Both the position numbers and the translations under genes were made by a program. From Polyangia bacterium (GTDB taxonomy: Bacteria > Myxococcota_A > Polyangia > Nannocystales > Nannocystaceae): a stretch of 64,000 nt of DNA. Positions 8,566 to 16,867 of this stretch are shown piece by piece (position 1 is the stretch's first letter; every line of letters starts with the position of its first letter). The notes under the pieces were generated by a model, which did no database searches, had not been told where the DNA came from, and saw nothing but the letters and a program-made list of their open reading frames with translations. The stretch covers positions 1-64,000 of the forward strand of contig JAUHWG010000024.1 of NCBI GenBank assembly GCA_030424595.1, read 5' to 3'.

Positions 8566-8895
8566 CCTACGTGGGTGGCGGGACCTGAGCGAGCGCCTCA
8601 TCCAGAGACGACACGCTAATTTGGTGGCGATGCGCGACCTGCCGGCTCGCGCTCGCAGGGGCGGCGGCCCTGGGGCGAGAGGCCGCTGGCCAGTGGCGCG
8701 AGCTCGCAGAGGCGAGAGCTCGCGCTGCTCCCGAGCTCGATTCTGCCGCCGAGGAGGCGCTGTCCGTGCATGCCGGTCGATGCCGGCGGAGAGGTGGCGA
8801 GCGGCTCTACGCCGACCTGGCTCGACGAGGGCTCCTGTGCGGACCGGCTTGGCGATGTTGCGCGCGTCGTCGCTCCTCCGGTGATGAGCGCCCCC

Positions 8896-8935
8896 GCAGG
8901 AGCGGCCCGACCCCACAGGGCCGGGCCGCTCCTGC
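8896..8935 (+). terminator. Strong hairpin, possible terminator of SGNH gene
   Basis: GCAGGAGCGGCCCG (8896-8909) pairs perfectly with CGGGCCGCTCCTGC (8922-8935) across a 12-nt loop. No T-tract follows, so it may be a factor-dependent terminator or only a palindrome. It lies in the 642-nt gene-free stretch 8566-9207; apart from this hairpin and module copy 3, I see nothing there. Confidence 0.45.
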
Positions 8936-8973
8936 TTCGATAGCCGCACGCCCTCGCGATTCGTGAGCCCCAC

Positions 8974-9140
8974 TCTCGCAGGGCGCGCCACCGCTCGCGC
9001 GAGCGAGGCGCTGTCCGGAGCGTGTCCGCGGACTGTCCGGCGGACGCAGCCAGCCGCACCAGAAGACCGCAAGTACCTCTAATAAGAACTGTTTTTGTTG
9101 GGCATGGCCGTTGCTCATGAGTCCGGTGTTCACGCCGGAC
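8974..9140 (+). repeat. Conserved regulatory module, copy 3
   Basis: GCTCGCGCGAGC (8993-9004), half-site GTCCGG (9013-9018), dyads GTCCGCGGAC (9024-9033) and GTCCGGCGGAC (9035-9045), a 55-bp spacer, the -24/-12 promoter (9101-9114) and a perfect GTCCGG/CCGGAC dyad (9121-9126/9135-9140). The spacer sequence has diverged from copies 1 and 2 while length and motifs are kept, which argues for functional constraint. Confidence 0.8.
9101..9126 (+). promoter_or_regulatory. Sigma-54 (-24/-12) promoter, module copy 3
   Basis: TTGGGCATGGCCGTTGCT: GG at 9101-9102 and GC at 9113-9114 with exactly 10 bp between, preceded by a T-run. The start is predicted near 9125, about 82 nt ahead of the gene at 9208. 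Confidence 0.8.
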
Positions 9141-9207
9141 AGAGACACCTCGCTCACGCTCGTCACGATCCGAGCGGAGCTCTCCTACCACGATTCGACG
9201 GACGACC

Positions 9208-9996
9208 ATGATTCGATTTGAGACCCTCCGCCAGCCCGCTCGCACGCTCTCACCCGAGCGCGCCGCTCTTGTACGTGACGAGATCTTGCGCATGAGCCGA
9301 GGGCTCAGCGATACGCCCGCGTTCCGGGCCAACTGGGACGCGCGCATCGACGATCTCCTCGAGACCACCGATGTGCTCGATCTCGCGTGGGACGGCGACG
9401 AGCTCGTCGGCGCCCTCGGCGAGCGGCACCTGACCCTCGCCGGACGCCAAGCTGTGTACATTGACCTCTTGCTGGTCGCCAAGCGGCTGCAGGCCGGCGG
9501 GCTCGGCCGACGTCTCGGGGGCCGCAGCGTGCTGCGGACAAACCTGCTGTGGCGCGGCCAGGACGTCTTCCACGTGTCGCGGACCTGCAATCCGCACCTC
9601 GCAGCCGCGACCTGGAGCGGGCTTCGGACCGGGGACGCCTATTATCCGAGCTTCGACCCCGCCAGCCCGGCTCGCCGAGACCTCGTCGACGCCGCGCGGG
9701 AGCTCGTCGACCGCCTCTGGCCGGACAAGAGGTTTCGCGAGGACAGCGGCGTGCTCGAGGCCGCGTACGGCGGCCTCTACGTCGACGTCCCCCCCACCCG
9801 CCACAGCGACGTCGCGCGCTTCTTCGACGCCCACATTGACGCTTCCCGCGGCGACGCGATCGTCAACGTCATCCGCTACGGCCCCCGCACCTGGCTTCGC
9901 CTCGCCTGGCACTTCCAGGTCCACCGATTGCGTCGTCTCCTCGGGAAGAAGCCCCACCGCGCTCCGCATCGCCGCCGCTCCGTCGACGTTGCCTAG
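9208..9996 (+). CDS. GNAT-like acetyltransferase domain protein
   Basis: A 262-residue protein. Its central part resembles the GNAT fold: a beta strand GDELVGALGERHL, then VYIDLLLVAKRLQAGGLGRRLG, which fits the acetyl-CoA pyrophosphate-binding motif (Q/R-x-x-G-x-G/A). The C-terminal 130 residues do not match a family I recognise and end in a very basic tail. There is no signal peptide. ATG 9208 directly follows sigma-54 module 3, and no other start gives a longer sensible protein. The substrate is unknown; the GNAT assignment rests on the single motif. Confidence 0.75.
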   Translation: MIRFETLRQPARTLSPERAALVRDEILRMSRGLSDTPAFRANWDARIDDLLETTDVLDLAWDGDELVGALGERHLTLAGRQAVYIDLLLVAKRLQAGGLGRRLGGRSVLRTNLLWRGQDVFHVSRTCNPHLAAATWSGLRTGDAYYPSFDPASPARRDLVDAARELVDRLWPDKRFREDSGVLEAAYGGLYVDVPPTRHSDVARFFDAHIDASRGDAIVNVIRYGPRTWLRLAWHFQVHRLRRLLGKKPHRAPHRRRSVDVA

Positions 9997-10143
9997 GTTG
10001 TTCAGGAGATGGGCCTCCCGCGGGGCCCGATGGTCGGCGGTCGCCGGTGAGCAGCTCTCAAGAAGGCCCTCCACGAGACACCGCGGTCAAGGCTCGACAG
10101 TGGGTGTCCCACGCGCTCTGCGACAGCGCCCCTGGGCGCGACT

Positions 10144-10382
10144 CTTTGGGGAGGGGCGGAGGCCGAGGCGAGGGCCGGTCGAGGGGGGACACCACTCTCT
10201 CAGACAGGTCGGAGCGCGGATGGACCCCTTGTCACCAAGGGGTCCATCCGCGTCCTAGACTCGTTCGCGGTGTCCCCCCTCGCCCGTCCCCTGCGGCTCG
10301 TCCTCCTGGGGAAGGTGAGCTGAGGACGAGGGCTGCGCTGCTCGCCAAACGCAGCGGACCTTCGAGGGAGATCCTGGTCGAC
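10144..10382 (-). repeat. MITE-like palindromic repeat, copy B (inverted)
   Basis: The same element as copy C in reverse orientation. The perfect 17-bp stem is at 10215-10231/10236-10252 with a 4-nt loop, flanked by outer imperfect inverted arms (GGGGGGACACC on the left, GGTGTCCCCCC on the right). The left and right flanks both match copy C. It lies in the 675-nt gene-free stretch 9997-10671 between the GNAT gene and the RCC1 lipoprotein. Confidence 0.75.
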
Positions 10383-10415
10383 GATGGGCGACCCTTCACT
10401 CCCGCGGCCGCCGTC

Positions 10416-10500
10416 GACAGGGTGCCCCCCGTCGGCCGTGGAGAAGCGGCCCTCGCGATGCTCGTGCGCCCCCGCGAAGAGCTCGCTCTCGAAATCTGGC
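10416..10500 (-). pseudogene. Remnant of a sigma-54 activator AAA+ domain
   Basis: Read on the minus strand this short piece encodes FESEL...GAHEHREGRFSTADGG, matching the GAFTGA-flanking region of the activator at 285-1706 (FESEFFGH...GAHKHREGRFSTADGG). About eight residues including the GAFT part are deleted, and the frame is lost on both sides. It must derive from a paralogous activator gene now destroyed. It abuts MITE-like copy B. Confidence 0.75.
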
Positions 10501-10545
10501 CGCCGACTCCTGAAGGTATTGTGGAGGCCCAGGAGAAGAGTGCAT

Positions 10546-10590
10546 GATACGACGGATACGACGGATACGACTGATACGACGGACACGACG
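10546..10590. repeat. 9-bp tandem repeat (GATACGACG) x5
   Basis: Five units of a 9-mer (consensus GATACGACG, last unit GACACGACG) upstream of the RCC1 lipoprotein gene. It resembles the ACACGAC repeats in the leader of the gene at 1935. Confidence 0.8.
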
Positions 10591-10671
10591 GTCTCCATGA
10601 ACCTCTCCACATCCCCCGATCGGTTCGTCAACACGGAGCGCGCTCCGCAGCGCCTCCCCTCCGGAGATGTC

Positions 10672-12480
10672 ATGGGAGACGAGTCGGTTCTCAGGGATCA
10701 TCATCGTTGCGCGCCCTCGACCCTCGTCATGGGGACGCTCGTGGCCGCGCTCTTGGCGGTCGGTTGCGGTGATGACCCGGCAGGGGGCGGATCCGCGAGC
10801 GAGGGCGCCTCGACGGGCGCCTCGACGGGCGCCTCGACGACGTCATCGTCGAACAGCTCCGCGACGACGACGACAGGGGACTCGGCGAGCGGCACGGCTG
10901 CAACCGAGACGGTCAGCACGGGCCCGGCGACGACGTCGCCTGCGACTGGAGCCGAGACCGAGGGAACGACGACGGCCACGGGCACCGATGGGGTGACGAC
11001 CGGGGAGAGCACGGACGGGACGACGGCCGGGACGACCGGGGCGAATACCGACGGGACCACCGACGGGACCACCGACGGGACCACCGACGGGACCACCGGC
11101 GGGACCACCGACGGCTGCGAGCTCGGGACCGAGGGGTGCCCGTGCCTCCCTGGCGAGCTGTGCGAGGGGGAGCTCCTCTGCGTCGACGGCCTCTGTTCGC
11201 TGCCGCCACCAGAGACCTGCGGCGATGGGGTGATCGACGATGGCGAGGCCTGCGACGACGGCAATGACGTCGACGCCGACGGCTGCACCCACCAGTGCAC
11301 GCCGACCGAGCTCTTTGAGGTCTCCACCAGCGTCAATGTCACATGCGTCCGCCTCAGCGGCGGCTCGGTCCGGTGTTGGGGGGCCGGCGATCTCTCGCAC
11401 CTCGGCGTTCCCGGGCTCGATCAACCGATCGGTGATAACGAGCACCCATCGGTGCTCCCGCCGATCAACCTAGGTGGTCCCGCCGTCCAGCTCACAAACG
11501 GCTCAAACCATGCGTGCGCGCGGATGGAAGGGGGCGACCTGCGGTGCTGGGGTTACTCCAATTTCGGCCAGCACGGGCTCGGCCACAAGATGCGGATCGG
11601 CGATGATGAGCACCCTGCGGACGCGCCTCCGGTGATGATCGGTGGCGACACGATCTTCATCGGCTCTTCGCAGGAGTCAACCTGCGCCGTGCTCGACGGC
11701 GGTGCGATGCGCTGCTTCGGCTACAACCCCAAGGGCCAGCTTGGCTATGGTCATATCAATCACATCGGTGATAATGAGCACCCGGTGAGCCAAGCGGCGC
11801 TCTCGCTCGGCGGGCCGGCGATCTCCACCGCGACTGGCTCAAGCCACGCCTGTGCGGTCCTTGCGTCGGAGAAGATCCGCTGTTGGGGGAGCAACCAAGT
11901 CGGTCAGCTCGGCCTCGGCTATATCGCGGTCGTCGGTGACAATGACCTCCCGACCGACTTTCCGATCTTGCCGTTTACCGACGTTGAAGCGGTGACCGCC
12001 GGGAGCTTGCACACCTGCATCCTCCAGACCGGCGGGGTCGTCCGATGCTTCGGCCGCAACACCTACGGTCAGCTCGGATATGGCCATACGAAGGATCTCG
12101 GCGACAACGAGTCCCCGGACGGAGGCCCGGTGAACATCGGCGGCGTCGCGGTCAAGCTCGCCGCCGGATCGCAGACGACCTGCGCCCTCCTCGAGGGCGG
12201 GGACGTGCGGTGCTGGGGGTACAACAAGTGGGGCCAGCTCGGCCTCGCGCACACCGACAACATCGGCGATGACGAGCTCCCCGTGGAGTCGCCGGTCATT
12301 AATCTCGGCGGCAAGGCGATCGACATCTCCACCTCCGGACGACACACCTGCGCGATCCTCGACGATGACACCCTGCGGTGTTGGGGCTACCCGAGCAACG
12401 GAGCCCTCGGCCTCGGCTCGGTGTACTACGTCGGCGATGACGAACATCCCGCGGACGTGCCCACCGTAGAGCTTTGGTAG
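10672..12480 (+). CDS. RCC1-repeat lipoprotein
   Basis: A 602-residue surface or periplasmic lipoprotein: signal peptide with lipobox AVGC (about residue 36), a Thr/Gly/Ser-rich linker of about 130 residues partly built from 12-bp DNA repeats, and a DUF4215-like motif (CGDGVIDDGEACDDGNDVDADGC). About six RCC1-type repeats of ~50 residues follow, each with HxCA, CWGxNxxGQLGLG and GDNE/DxP signatures, forming a predicted beta-propeller. Such proteins are abundant in Nannocystales; their binding partners are unknown. ATG 10672 has GGAG 5 nt upstream; ATG 10600 would add 24 residues before an already complete signal peptide. Likely a protein-interaction or adhesion role. Confidence 0.88.
   Translation: MGDESVLRDHHRCAPSTLVMGTLVAALLAVGCGDDPAGGGSASEGASTGASTGASTTSSSNSSATTTTGDSASGTAATETVSTGPATTSPATGAETEGTTTATGTDGVTTGESTDGTTAGTTGANTDGTTDGTTDGTTDGTTGGTTDGCELGTEGCPCLPGELCEGELLCVDGLCSLPPPETCGDGVIDDGEACDDGNDVDADGCTHQCTPTELFEVSTSVNVTCVRLSGGSVRCWGAGDLSHLGVPGLDQPIGDNEHPSVLPPINLGGPAVQLTNGSNHACARMEGGDLRCWGYSNFGQHGLGHKMRIGDDEHPADAPPVMIGGDTIFIGSSQESTCAVLDGGAMRCFGYNPKGQLGYGHINHIGDNEHPVSQAALSLGGPAISTATGSSHACAVLASEKIRCWGSNQVGQLGLGYIAVVGDNDLPTDFPILPFTDVEAVTAGSLHTCILQTGGVVRCFGRNTYGQLGYGHTKDLGDNESPDGGPVNIGGVAVKLAAGSQTTCALLEGGDVRCWGYNKWGQLGLAHTDNIGDDELPVESPVINLGGKAIDISTSGRHTCAILDDDTLRCWGYPSNGALGLGSVYYVGDDEHPADVPTVELW
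11053..11112 (+). repeat. 12-bp coding tandem repeat (TDGT)x5
   Basis: Five copies of GGGACCACCGAC (one with a single change) encode a Gly-Thr-Thr-Asp repeat in the lipoprotein linker. Such an in-frame array could change length by slippage without breaking the gene. Confidence 0.85.
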
Positions 12481-12600
12481 CGGCTCACAGGTCCCCCGAC
12501 ATGGCCGGGGGAGCCCCGTTGTCGGTCATTGCCCCCTCGTCTCGCTCGCCGACGTTGAGTCGGTCACCGCTGACGCCGACGCCGACGCCGACCCGCCCCA

Positions 12601-12912
12601 CCAGGATCTTCTTCGAAGGTCCTATTCGTTGGAGAAGCAGCGCAGCCCTCGTCCTCAGCTCACCTTTCATAGGAGGACGAGCCGCTGAGGGCGGGCGAGG
12701 GGGGACGCCGCGAACGAGTCTAGGACGCGGATGGACACCTTGGAACAAGGGGTCCATCCGCGCTCCGACCTGTCTGAGAGAGTGGCGTCCCCCCTTGACC
12801 GCCCTTCGCCTCAGCCTCCGCCCCTCCCCAAGTCCTTCGCCCCCGCAGCCGTCCCCGAAGAGCGAGCAAGATCCCCCCACCTCCTGCGAGGCGGCCTCAC
12901 ACCACCCCTACT
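12601..12912 (+). repeat. MITE-like palindromic repeat, copy C (most complete)
   Basis: The central stem at 12725-12741/12745-12761 (one mismatch, 3-nt loop) is nested in outer imperfect arms (GAGGGGGGACGCCGCG left, GTGGCGTCCCCCC right). The right half matches copy A and the left half matches copy B. It sits between two convergent genes in the 510-nt gene-free interval 12481-12990. Apart from this repeat and the 11-bp array after it, I see nothing there. Confidence 0.75.
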
Positions 12913-12942
12913 CTAAGAATGGACAGAGGACGACATCATAAG

Positions 12943-12997
12943 GATCCTACGACGATCCTACGACGATCCTACGACGATCCTAGGGCGATCCTACGAC
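12943..12997. repeat. 11-bp tandem repeat (GATCCTACGAC) x5
   Basis: Five units, the fourth altered (GATCCTAGGGC). The last unit contains the stop codon of the GHKL gene (CTA at 12991-12993 on the plus strand), so the array and the gene end overlap. Confidence 0.85.
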
Positions 12998-14694
12998 GAC
13001 CCCATCCCGAGCTCCGCCGCACGTCGACGGACCCCCTCCGCGAGCGCCTCGGGGTCGACCTCGCCGCCGCCGACAAGCCCGGCGATCGCCGCCGCCAAGC
13101 AGATCACCGCCGCGATCGGCGTCGCCTCTCCGGCCTTCGCGACCACCCGCAGGAGCGGCTCATCGGCGTCGATCCACAGGGTCTCCGGCGCCCGGTTCGC
13201 CAGCGCCTCGACGCTGTGGAGGACGACGATCCGATCGCCGCCGCGGGCCAGCTCTCCGGCGACCAGCGCCGGCGGGGTCCGGTCCCCCGCGAACTCCCCG
13301 ACCGCCAAGCGCAGCCCCGCAAGACGGCCGCCCAGGCCTCGGAGGGTCGCCTCCGTCAACGCCCGCAGGGGCTCGATCGAGGGCTCTGGCGCCGCCGCGA
13401 CGACCTCGCCCAGGGCGTCCGCGAGCGACACCAGCCCGACCCCGAGATCGTCGGCGAAGCCCGCCAGCCAGGGCCGGTCCCCCTCCTCCCCGGCGACCAC
13501 CGGATAGCCGATCGCGCGGGCCATCCCCAGCGCCGCCCCGTCTTCCCCGTCCGGCCCCGAGTTGGTGAACACCAGCGGCCGCCCGGCGAGCGCCTCGCCT
13601 AGCTGTGCGGGGGTGAAGGGCCGCTCCGCCGTCCGCTCGCGGAGCACCGGCAGCGACGCCAGACGAGCCCCCAGGGAGCGCCGCTCCGCCGCCAGGTGCC
13701 CGTGGAGAAACGCGTAGCGCCGCTGCTCGGCCTGGCCCCAGCGGGCCGCGACCTCGGGCCCGCGCGCCCCCGCCCCGGCGCTCGCGATCAGGGCGTCGAC
13801 GAGCCGCTGACGCAGCGCCGCGACCGCGGCCGAGACCTTGGCCTGGATCTGCTCATGGCCGCCGTCGAGCACCACCTTGTCGCGGGCGAGGGTCGTCCGC
13901 AGCGACGGTGAGTCGACCCAGACCTGGAGGTGCTCGCAGCCGTCGCCGAGCTCCTCCGCCAGCCCCGGGAGCAGCTCGCGGACGCTCCCCTCGGCGAGGA
14001 TGAGCCCGCGCCGGAGGAGCAGGGCCCGCGAGGGCACCGCGAAGCCGACCCGGATCGTGTGATCGCCGGCGATGTCCTGGTGGCTGAGCTCCCCGCCGAG
14101 GTCGTCCGGCGAGTCCTGGATGAGCTCCAAGGGCGCGTCGGAGGTCAGGTCCTCAAAGGTGATCTCGAGCCGGCAGTAGCGACACCAGCGCCAGAGGCTG
14201 TCGCGGACGGCCTCGGCGATCCGCACCCCCTCGCGGGCGGGACCGCGGCGCATCAGGGTGATCGTCGTCCCCTCCAAGGGGACCTCCAGGCGTCGCTTGT
14301 CGAAGCGCCGGTCGCCGTAGAAGAGCACCTCCCAGCTCTCGCCGGCGCGGCCGGTCTGGACCAGCACCGCCTCCGGCTGCCAGGCGAAGACCGAGACAAA
14401 GCCGATGCCGAAGCCGCCGGCCATCGTCCGGTCGTCGGCCTTGGTCGAGGCGAAGAGGCGGGTGAGACCGCCGTCGATGATCGCCTCGTCCATCCCCGAG
14501 CCGGTGTCGGCGATCGTCAGGACGTAGACGACGCTGCCGTCGCCGCTCTCGCTCGGGATCCCGTCGAGGCTCACCTCGACCCGATCGGAGCCGGCGTCGA
14601 GCGAGTTTTGGACCAGCTCCCGGAGAAAGTCGTAGGGGGACGCGAACTGGGCGACCAGCCGTCCGAGGAGCGCTTGCGCGTCGGTGTCGCTCAC
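12991..14694 (-). CDS. GHKL (Hsp90-like) ATPase-domain protein
   Basis: A 567-residue cytoplasmic protein with an N-terminal GHKL nucleotide-binding domain. The N-box FLRELVQNSLDAG carries the Mg-binding Asn, G1 is DTGSGM, and the lid/G2 motif is GGFGIGF, with order and spacing as in HtpG. The remaining ~350 residues do not match the HtpG middle or C-terminal domains and are rich in Ala/Leu/Gly helices. It is therefore HtpG-like only in its ATPase part and is probably a chaperone-like or signalling ATPase of unknown client. GTG start at 14694; the N-box follows about 20 residues in, as expected. Two further GHKL-related genes lie at 57.7-62.5 kb. Confidence 0.85.
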   Translation of the reverse strand: MSDTDAQALLGRLVAQFASPYDFLRELVQNSLDAGSDRVEVSLDGIPSESGDGSVVYVLTIADTGSGMDEAIIDGGLTRLFASTKADDRTMAGGFGIGFVSVFAWQPEAVLVQTGRAGESWEVLFYGDRRFDKRRLEVPLEGTTITLMRRGPAREGVRIAEAVRDSLWRWCRYCRLEITFEDLTSDAPLELIQDSPDDLGGELSHQDIAGDHTIRVGFAVPSRALLLRRGLILAEGSVRELLPGLAEELGDGCEHLQVWVDSPSLRTTLARDKVVLDGGHEQIQAKVSAAVAALRQRLVDALIASAGAGARGPEVAARWGQAEQRRYAFLHGHLAAERRSLGARLASLPVLRERTAERPFTPAQLGEALAGRPLVFTNSGPDGEDGAALGMARAIGYPVVAGEEGDRPWLAGFADDLGVGLVSLADALGEVVAAAPEPSIEPLRALTEATLRGLGGRLAGLRLAVGEFAGDRTPPALVAGELARGGDRIVVLHSVEALANRAPETLWIDADEPLLRVVAKAGEATPIAAVICLAAAIAGLVGGGEVDPEALAEGVRRRAAELGMGSS

Positions 14695-14787
14695 TGGCTC
14701 CTTGCTGCTCGTGGTCGCGGGTCGCGGGTCAACGGTTGGGGGCGGATCGCTGGTGACGTGCTCCGGCTCGCCGGCGGAGGGCTCGGA

Positions 14788-15330
14788 CTAGGCGTCGCCC
14801 ACGTCCGCGCCGAAGGTCGCGCTCAGCTCCGGATCCTCGGCGAGGATCTGGGAGAAGATCGACTCGACCTTGGCCGACGCAGAGCCCGCCCCGCGGGCCC
14901 CCCAGCGGCGCCGCGATTGGTAGCGCTCGGCCCCGTGGGGCTCGCCGCGCAGGAGGACGCAGGCGTCGAACTTCGGGTCGGGCTCGCAGCGCTCGATCGT
15001 CAGCTCAGCCCGGCTCTCGTCCTGGAGGATCCGGATCGTCGCTCGCTGCGCATCATCCGGATCGGCGATCCACTCGAAGGCGTCAAAACCTCCGCGGAAG
15101 ACGGTGCCGCGATAGAAGACTCCGTAGGTCCGCCCCTCGTCGCCGGGGGGACCGACCAGCAGCGCCGCCAGCTCATCGCGCTTGTCGGTCGGAACATGGT
15201 CGATCCACAGGCGATTGCTGATCCCAGGATCGTCGGCGCCGCCGCAGCCGACGGTCGAGCTGAGGAGGCCGAAGGAGGCTGTGAGGAGACACAAGGTCGC
15301 GCAGCGTGAAAATCGGACTCGCAGATCCAT
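14788..15330 (-). CDS. Small lipoprotein of unknown function
   Basis: A 180-residue predicted lipoprotein: basic N terminus, hydrophobic segment, lipobox SSTVGC (about residue 25), then a soluble domain with no recognised family. ATG 15330 places the signal peptide correctly; the frame is open upstream but that part is not signal-like. It is divergent from the cytochrome peroxidase gene (start 15420), sharing a 90-bp intergenic space. Confidence 0.75.
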   Translation of the reverse strand: MDLRVRFSRCATLCLLTASFGLLSSTVGCGGADDPGISNRLWIDHVPTDKRDELAALLVGPPGDEGRTYGVFYRGTVFRGGFDAFEWIADPDDAQRATIRILQDESRAELTIERCEPDPKFDACVLLRGEPHGAERYQSRRRWGARGAGSASAKVESIFSQILAEDPELSATFGADVGDA

Positions 15331-15419
15331 GGTCAGGTATCGTCGCAGGGCGTCGCGGTCGGGGCAAGACCCGCTTGAGCGGCCCTCTAGACCCACCTCC
15401 GCCAGCAGCGAGGCCCACC

Positions 15420-16571
15420 ATGAACACCATCCCAACGCTCCCCAAACGCGCTCGCCTCACCGGCAGCTGGGCGCTCGCCGCTCTCGCAGGCCTCTCCCTC
15501 ACCATCGGCGCCTGCGGCGGCGATGAGGCCCCGAAGAAGACCGCCAAGAGCGCGGCCAAGAAGCCCAAGACCCCGGCCAAGGCGGCCGCCCCGGAGATCT
15601 CCGGGGTCGAGCTCGTCGACGCGGCGAAGAAATACTTCAGCCCCCTCCCGGCCCGGGCCGACAACCCGAACAACCCCACCAGCGCCGAGAAGGTCGCGCT
15701 CGGTCGTGCGCTCTACTACGAGACCCGCCTGTCGAAGAACCACGACCTCTCGTGCAACAGCTGCCACATGCTCGACAAGTTCGGCGTCGACAATGAGAAG
15801 ACCTCGCCGGGGCACAAGGGTCAGCGCGGCGAGCGTAACTCGCCGACCGTCTACAACGCCGCCACCCACTTCTCCCAGTTCTGGGACGGGCGGGCCGCGG
15901 ACGTCGAGGAGCAGGCGCTCGGGCCGATCCTCAACCCGATCGAGATGGCCGTCGCCAGCGAGGACAGCGCGGTCGCGGTCCTGGCCTCGATCCCCGGCTA
16001 CGAGAAGATGTTCGCCGCCGCCTTCCCCGGCGAGGACAAGCCGATCACCTACGCCAACATCGGCAAGGCGATCGGCGACTTCGAACGCGGTCTGATGACC
16101 CCCGGACCCTTCGACGACTTCCTCAAGGGGGACATCACCGCCCTCTCGCCGGACGCCCTCCAGGGCCTCCAGCTCTTCATCGACGCCGGCTGCGTCCAGT
16201 GTCACACCGGGCCCAACCTCGGCGGGATCATGTACCAGAAGCTCGGCAGCGTGAAGGAGTACGAGACCGAGGATCTCGGCCGCTTCGAGATCACCAAGAA
16301 CGAGGCCGACAAGAAGGCCTTCAAGGTCCCGGGGCTGCGCAATATCGTCAAGACCGCCCCCTACCTCCACGACGGCTCGGCGGAGACCCTCGACGACGTT
16401 CTCAACGTCATGGCCGAGTACCAGACCGCCAAGGGCAAGCTGGACGACGACGAGCGTCGCCACCTCACCGCCTTCCTCGAGGCGCTCACCGGCACGATCG
16501 ACGCCGAGTACATCAAAAAGCCGGAGCTGCCGGAGAACGGGCCCAAGACCCCGGCCCCCGACCCCAGCTAG
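15420..16571 (+). CDS. Di-haem cytochrome c peroxidase (MauG/CcpA family), lipoprotein
   Basis: A 383-residue exported protein with a signal peptide and probable lipobox TIGAC, a Lys/Ala-rich linker, and then the di-haem peroxidase fold. Two c-type haem sites are CNSCH (about residue 112) and CVQCH (about residue 258). Family segments are VALGRALYYETRLSKNHDLSC, RNSPTVYNAATH, FWDGRA, FKVPGLRNI and PYLHDGSAETL. It should reduce peroxide, using a cytochrome donor in the periplasm. A strong intrinsic terminator follows. Complete at the usual family length. Confidence 0.93.
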   Translation: MNTIPTLPKRARLTGSWALAALAGLSLTIGACGGDEAPKKTAKSAAKKPKTPAKAAAPEISGVELVDAAKKYFSPLPARADNPNNPTSAEKVALGRALYYETRLSKNHDLSCNSCHMLDKFGVDNEKTSPGHKGQRGERNSPTVYNAATHFSQFWDGRAADVEEQALGPILNPIEMAVASEDSAVAVLASIPGYEKMFAAAFPGEDKPITYANIGKAIGDFERGLMTPGPFDDFLKGDITALSPDALQGLQLFIDAGCVQCHTGPNLGGIMYQKLGSVKEYETEDLGRFEITKNEADKKAFKVPGLRNIVKTAPYLHDGSAETLDDVLNVMAEYQTAKGKLDDDERRHLTAFLEALTGTIDAEYIKKPELPENGPKTPAPDPS

Positions 16572-16589
16572 CTCCCAGATGCAGAGTGC

Positions 16590-16628
16590 GGGCGCCGCGA
16601 CCGACCGTCGCGGCGCCCTCTTCTTTTT
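16590..16628 (+). terminator. Intrinsic terminator of the di-haem peroxidase gene
   Basis: A 12-bp perfect stem (GGGCGCCGCGAC at 16590-16601, complement at 16607-16618) with a 5-nt loop, followed by TCTTCTTTTT, 19 nt after the stop codon. It is the clearest rho-independent terminator in the window. Confidence 0.92.
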
Positions 16629-16802
16629 GGTTTGGCTGGACTCGGCCGGGGGCGCAGAGATCGGCCATCACCGCCGAATTTCGCCCCTTCCCCGCCCATT
16701 TCTCCTGCACGCGCGAGCCGGAGCGCGCGCGCTGCGATCGCAGGACTAGCGGCGCTCTCTCACGTGCGGCACTCTCAGCTCCTGACACGGAAATTGGCGC
16801 GT

Positions 16803-16817
16803 GTGGGTCCAACCCAC
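16803..16817. promoter_or_regulatory. Candidate operator dyad upstream of RND operon
   Basis: GTGGGT-CCA-ACCCAC, 51 bp before the membrane fusion protein start. Position and symmetry suit a repressor site, but no regulator gene is adjacent and no promoter hexamers are convincing. Confidence 0.3.
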
Positions 16818-16867
16818 GCTATGACCGCACCGCGCGGCCCCGTCGGTCGCCCCACCCCTCAAGTGCC

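Noticed and set aside
8616-9590. Open minus-strand frame over the interval after the SGNH gene
   Set aside because: It runs through module copy 3 and antisense to the GNAT-like gene, and is Arg-rich without structure.
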